From the IMG/VR virus record IMGVR_UViG_3300044957_001277, positions 1 to 40,078 of that record: a stretch of 40,078 bases of DNA; one strand, 5' to 3'. This DNA is from a virus. Position 1 is the stretch's first letter. The number at the start of each line of letters is the position of its first letter. The notes beneath the pieces were generated by a model. It saw nothing but the letters and a program-made list of their open reading frames with translations, did not search any database and had not been told where the DNA came from. Positions 38,741 through 40,078 of this stretch are shown here, piece after piece. The position numbers and the translations under genes were made by a program.

Positions 38741-38746
38741 GTGTAA
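38741..38746 (+). promoter_or_regulatory. GTGTAA late-type start element
   Basis: GTGTAA directly after the preceding stop and 10 nt before the ATG at 38757. Confidence 0.5.
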
Positions 38747-38756
38747 TAATGTATTG

Positions 38757-39356
38757 ATGAAAAATACTATCTTTGAAGTTGATTTTGTTTCATTTTCAGC
38801 AGAAGAAAAAAAGAAAAAAGCCCTTAATAAACCATTCAGATTACCAAAGGGTAGCAAGAAGAAATTTGGAGTATATGTAAAAAATGATAAAGGCAATGTA
38901 GTAGTTGTTCAATTTGGTGATCCAAATATGGAAATTAAAAGAGATAATCCAGAAAGAAGAAAAGCTTACAGAGCAAGACATAATTGCTCAAATCCTGGCC
39001 CAAAATGGAAAGCAAATTATTGGAGTTGTAAAATGTGGAGCGCAAAACCAGTAAGTAAAGTAGCTGGATCTTGTGGCAAACCTGGATGTGGCTCTAGTGA
39101 AGATACAGAATTTACATTAGAAATGGATCTTCAAGCTAAAAATAAAGGTCTTTGGCACAACATTAGAGAAAAGAAAAAAAGAATGGGGAAAAATTATAAA
39201 CCAGCAAAACCAGGATCTACAGATCGTCCTAAAAAAGACGCTTGGGAAAAAGCCCAAGGCGAATACGAGTGGGACGGCGAAGAAGAATTTAATCAAGAAG
39301 ATCTTTTAAAATTAGATCCTACATTGGCTAACGCAGAGATTATTGAAGAAAATTAA
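38757..39356 (+). CDS. Conserved phage protein with a basic Cys-containing motif
   Basis: 199 aa. A TTG at 38754 is in frame just before, but the ATG at 38757 is more likely. The middle carries RRKAYRARHNCSNPGPKWKA followed by NYWSCKMWSAK and CGKPGCG, a motif I know from conserved tailed-phage proteins of unknown function. The N-terminal part is Lys-rich (EEKKKKALNKPFRLPKGSKK) and the C-terminal part is acidic (EYEWDGEEEFNQEDLL). The cysteines may form a zinc site. The GTGTAA element upstream suggests late expression, perhaps in capsid assembly. Confidence 0.65.
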   Translation: MKNTIFEVDFVSFSAEEKKKKALNKPFRLPKGSKKKFGVYVKNDKGNVVVVQFGDPNMEIKRDNPERRKAYRARHNCSNPGPKWKANYWSCKMWSAKPVSKVAGSCGKPGCGSSEDTEFTLEMDLQAKNKGLWHNIREKKKRMGKNYKPAKPGSTDRPKKDAWEKAQGEYEWDGEEEFNQEDLLKLDPTLANAEIIEEN

Positions 39357-39364
39357 TTAGATTT

Positions 39365-39370
39365 GTGTAA
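39365..39370 (+). promoter_or_regulatory. GTGTAA late-type start element
   Basis: GTGTAA in ATTTGTGTAAAT, 8 nt before the ATG at 39379, the same context as its paralogue at 25902. Confidence 0.55.
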
Positions 39371-39378
39371 ATTACTGT

Positions 39379-39909
39379 ATGCTTGGCATCGGTGATTTAG
39401 AGCACTTATCTTATAGAACTGGCTTAAGCGAAGAAAAGGTCATCTTACTATCTGAGTCTCAAGAAGATTTAGATTTAATTATAAATGAATTAGCAAAAGA
39501 AGAAATAGAAGATGGTCTTCTACATATTAGTTTTGAACTTTTTACTAAGTTATATGTTTATAGAATAAGCTCGGAATTAGATTTTAAACTAAAAGAAAAA
39601 AGCTATGTTAGTTCTACTATTAGTTCTATATATCCTAAACTAGAAAGACATAAAATAGAAAATGTTACAATACAAGAAGATTGGGAAAGCTTATGGAAAC
39701 CAGACGAAGAGATTGCAAAATATTACTTTGTTTTACTAAGCATGTTTAAAGATAGCCTTGAAAGACGCAGAAGATTTTATCCAAATTTAAATATGTTTTA
39801 TTTAAAAGCTGTCGAAGGCTTTGAGAATTCAAATAAGAAAGAACTAGCGGCGCATTTAAAAGTTTGGATTAACTTAATGAGAAGAATGAAAGAAGAATAT
39901 TGGGTTTGA
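39379..39909 (+). CDS. Conserved phage protein, paralogue of the gene at 25902
   Basis: 176 aa, same length and very similar all along to the protein at 25902-26432, including SYRTGLSEEKVILLSES, DGLLHISF and RRMKEEYW. No family recognised. Both are acidic and helical without cysteine. The two copies are 13 kb apart on the same strand and each has its own GTGTAA element, so both are probably expressed late. The duplication may form hetero-oligomers or specialised virion parts (inference). Confidence 0.75.
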   Translation: MLGIGDLEHLSYRTGLSEEKVILLSESQEDLDLIINELAKEEIEDGLLHISFELFTKLYVYRISSELDFKLKEKSYVSSTISSIYPKLERHKIENVTIQEDWESLWKPDEEIAKYYFVLLSMFKDSLERRRRFYPNLNMFYLKAVEGFENSNKKELAAHLKVWINLMRRMKEEYWV

Positions 39910-39935
39910 AATATATATTGAACATTTTTAATCTA

Positions 39936-39941
39936 GTGTAA
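39936..39941 (+). promoter_or_regulatory. GTGTAA late-type start element
   Basis: GTGTAA in CTAGTGTAATC, 13 nt before the GTG start at 39955. Confidence 0.45.
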
Positions 39942-39954
39942 TCTATACTAAATA

Positions 39955-40078
39955 GTGAATAAGCTTAAAAATTTATTCAATTGGTTTGGATGGAAAAGTA
40001 AACTAACATTAATGCTTTTGATCAATGGGGTAATAGCTTATTATGGAACTCAATTTGGATTTTATTTAGCAAAAGATC
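39955..40078 (+). CDS. N-terminus of a membrane protein (3' end outside window)
   Basis: 41 codons are visible from a GTG start. The sequence begins basic (MNKLKNLFNWFGWKSK) and then has one transmembrane segment (LTLMLLINGVIAYYGTQFGF), so a membrane anchor or signal-anchor. No family can be given. The GTG start is supported by the GTGTAA element upstream. An internal ATG at 40012 is an alternative. Confidence 0.55.
   Translation, partial: MNKLKNLFNWFGWKSKLTLMLLINGVIAYYGTQFGFYLAKD

Noticed and set aside
1-40078. Stop-codon reassignment (TAG or TGA read as sense), as in some large phages
   Set aside because: Genes of full family length end at TAA and TGA, and the FkbM gene ends at TAG at its expected C-terminus. 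No gene here is broken by in-frame TAG or TGA.

Overview
The window looks like part of a large, very AT-rich tailed phage, probably a jumbo myovirus-like phage of a bacterium whose sigma70 reads TTGACA/TATAAT promoters. It has a self-contained replication and dNTP-synthesis set: DnaE-type polymerase, DnaB helicase, DnaG-like primase, RecA/UvsX, nucleases, ThyX, class I ribonucleotide reductase, dCMP deaminase and a T4 gp1-like dNMP kinase. It also has a gp55-like sigma factor, many glycan genes, compact overlapping genes, and no ribosomal or cellular housekeeping genes. No tRNA was recognised, but a complete tmRNA is encoded. The standard genetic code appears to be used.

Layout. 1-2041 (+): the poly-glycine end of an upstream protein, a membrane protein and a small beta-rich protein, probably virion or late genes. 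2043-17583 (-): a replication and recombination block with glycosyltransferase genes at its distal end. 17737-21145 (-): a sugar operon (UDP-galactopyranose mutase, DUF3431, GDP-mannose 4,6-dehydratase, glycosyltransferase). 21146-21630: divergent consensus promoters and a structured, probably untranslated RNA leading into nrdA. 21631-26432 (+): nrdA, an FkbM methyltransferase gene, nrdB and late-type small genes. 26429-29816 (-): a glycosyltransferase, a DUF736-like protein, the sigma factor, dNMP kinase and dCMP deaminase. 29865-37332 (+): membrane and sugar genes, then a purine cluster (GMP reductase-like, adenylosuccinate synthetase-like, two DUF6065 proteins). 37334-38395 (-): an HNH endonuclease gene and the tmRNA. 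38415-40078 (+): small late-type genes, including a paralogue of a gene 13 kb upstream.

How it fits together. Replication genes start from promoters close to perfect consensus whose -10 boxes lie 5-10 nt from the ATG, so their mRNAs should be leaderless or nearly so. A second set of + strand genes carries a GTGTAA element 8-13 nt before the start codon and no conserved -35, which would suit the gp55-like sigma. The nucleotide genes can make dTMP and dNDPs, and may redirect guanine nucleotides toward adenine, which fits an AT-rich genome. The sugar genes could build and transfer Galf or 6-deoxyhexose residues to the virion or host surface.

Most unusual points: the tmRNA with a 24-residue tag ending SVA; a DNA polymerase III alpha split into PHP and polymerase genes with the exonuclease gene between them; a GT9 glycosyltransferase split across two ORFs with one half fused to a GT4; the structured RNA before nrdA; the apparent leaderless promoter architecture; and the GuaC-like/PurA-like/DUF6065 purine cluster.
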